Shown here: piece by piece, positions 5,588-5,981 of the stretch | How the letters are laid out: the number at the start of each line of letters is the position of its first letter | Position numbering within the stretch: position 1 is the stretch's first letter | Origin: Prolixibacteraceae bacterium | GTDB taxonomy: Bacteria; Bacteroidota; Bacteroidia; Bacteroidales; Prolixibacteraceae | Direction of reading: 5' to 3' | Assembly: GCA_016931875.1 (NCBI GenBank) | Contig: JAFGDX010000116.1 | Location: 1 to 5,981 of the forward strand | Length of the DNA: 5,981 bases | Notes under the pieces: model-generated | The model's database searches: none | The model's input: only the letters and a program-made list of their open reading frames with translations | Told to the model about the DNA's origin: nothing | Made by a program: the position numbers and the translations under genes

Positions 5588-5981
5588 AAACAAAACTTCG
5601 TTTGCCAATAATTATAAACCTCTGCTTTTTTACCCTGTTTTCGTTTGCCCAGGATAACCCCAACGAAAATCAAGTTACAGGTACATGGGTTAGAATGACC
5701 CAGACAGGACCCGTTGCACTCCAATTTAAAACCGATGGAAAAGTGGAAGTTGATTTTGGGGCTGATCAAACCATCGATGTAGTTACGGAGTACAAGATGG
5801 ATACTAACGCCATCAGTTTTATTGACAGAGAAGGTGCAATGTGTCCTGAACCCGGAGTTTATACCTTTGAAAACAACGAGGATTACCTGGCTTTTGATTT
5901 GATTGAAGACATGTGCAACGGGCGGATAAAAATGACCATGGGATTCTGGACAAAACCAAATTTTCAGGAAATCTTAACAAA
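5584..5981 (+). CDS. Secreted lipocalin-like small beta-barrel protein, 3' end cut
   Basis: The reading frame starts with the ATG that overlaps the preceding stop (ATGA) and stays open for 132 codons to the window edge. Residues 1-22 form a signal peptide: basic MKTKLR, a hydrophobic core PIIINLCFFTLFSF, and a likely cleavage after FA before QD. C14 is inside the core and not in a lipobox, so this is a soluble periplasmic or secreted protein rather than a lipoprotein. The mature part is strand-rich: TGTWVRM (a GxW lipocalin-like start at 33-35), ALQFKTDGKVEVDFG, YKMDTNAISFIDREG, then C87-PEPGVYTFENN and DMCNGR with C111. The CxxxGxY...DxC..R pattern occurs in small lipocalin-like proteins, and the two cysteines could form a disulfide. 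Ligand and function are unknown. The overlap with the ExbB-like gene suggests joint production and perhaps a shared envelope role. Confidence 0.8.
   Translation, partial: MKTKLRLPIIINLCFFTLFSFAQDNPNENQVTGTWVRMTQTGPVALQFKTDGKVEVDFGADQTIDVVTEYKMDTNAISFIDREGAMCPEPGVYTFENNEDYLAFDLIEDMCNGRIKMTMGFWTKPNFQEILT

Noticed and set aside
5062..5769. A 235-codon open frame on the minus strand
   Set aside because: It runs antisense through the ExbB-like gene and the start of the secreted protein, which both have better family signatures, and its product resembles no protein family I recognise.
1..5981. CRISPR arrays, tRNA or rRNA genes, insertion-sequence ends, phage genes
   Set aside because: No spaced direct repeats, cloverleaf-like sequence, transposase or integrase motifs were found on either strand.

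Overview
The window looks like chromosomal DNA from a member of the Bacteroidota, probably a marine or anaerobic Bacteroidales/Marinilabiliales-type lineage; genus cannot be told. The signs are AT-rich spacers, promoter candidates of the TAnnTTTG type, few Shine-Dalgarno sequences, a DUF5106-like plus thioredoxin protein, and a LytS/LytTR two-component pair. There are no RNA genes, insertion sequences, CRISPR arrays or prophage genes.

Layout, left to right. Bases 1-780 (+) hold the C-terminal half of a thioredoxin-fold (TlpA/redoxin) protein cut by the window edge. It converges on a SulP-family anion transporter with a STAS domain (777-2423, -), and the two stop codons share one TTAA. The 2424-2744 spacer is the most structured non-coding stretch. 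It has divergent promoter candidates, a possible 28-codon leader ORF, and a cluster of overlapping hairpins, one of which followed by a T-run looks like an intrinsic terminator on the minus strand. A small cysteine-free NTF2-like protein follows (2745-3218, +). It converges, with a 3-base gap, on a LytTR response regulator (3222-3938, -) that overlaps its LytS-type histidine kinase (3931-5004, -) by 8 bases. A 211-base divergent spacer leads to a short ExbB/TolQ/MotA-like membrane protein (5216-5587, +). That gene overlaps by ATGA the start of a secreted, lipocalin-like small beta-barrel protein (5584 to the window edge, +).

How the parts may work together. The kinase and regulator surely form one signalling unit: a membrane sensor and a DNA-binding LytTR output. 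The transporter lies on the same strand downstream of that unit, with the NTF2-like gene inserted on the opposite strand between them. No terminator fits between the regulator and the NTF2-like gene, so the two-component transcript probably runs antisense through that gene to the hairpin/T-run near 2630-2661. That arrangement resembles a non-contiguous operon and is the most distinctive regulatory idea here, but it is inference. The ExbB-like/secreted-protein pair is the most distinctive protein-level unit, of unknown function. Most of the window is otherwise ordinary accessory or housekeeping content, and I see no clear defence, secretion or biosynthetic system.
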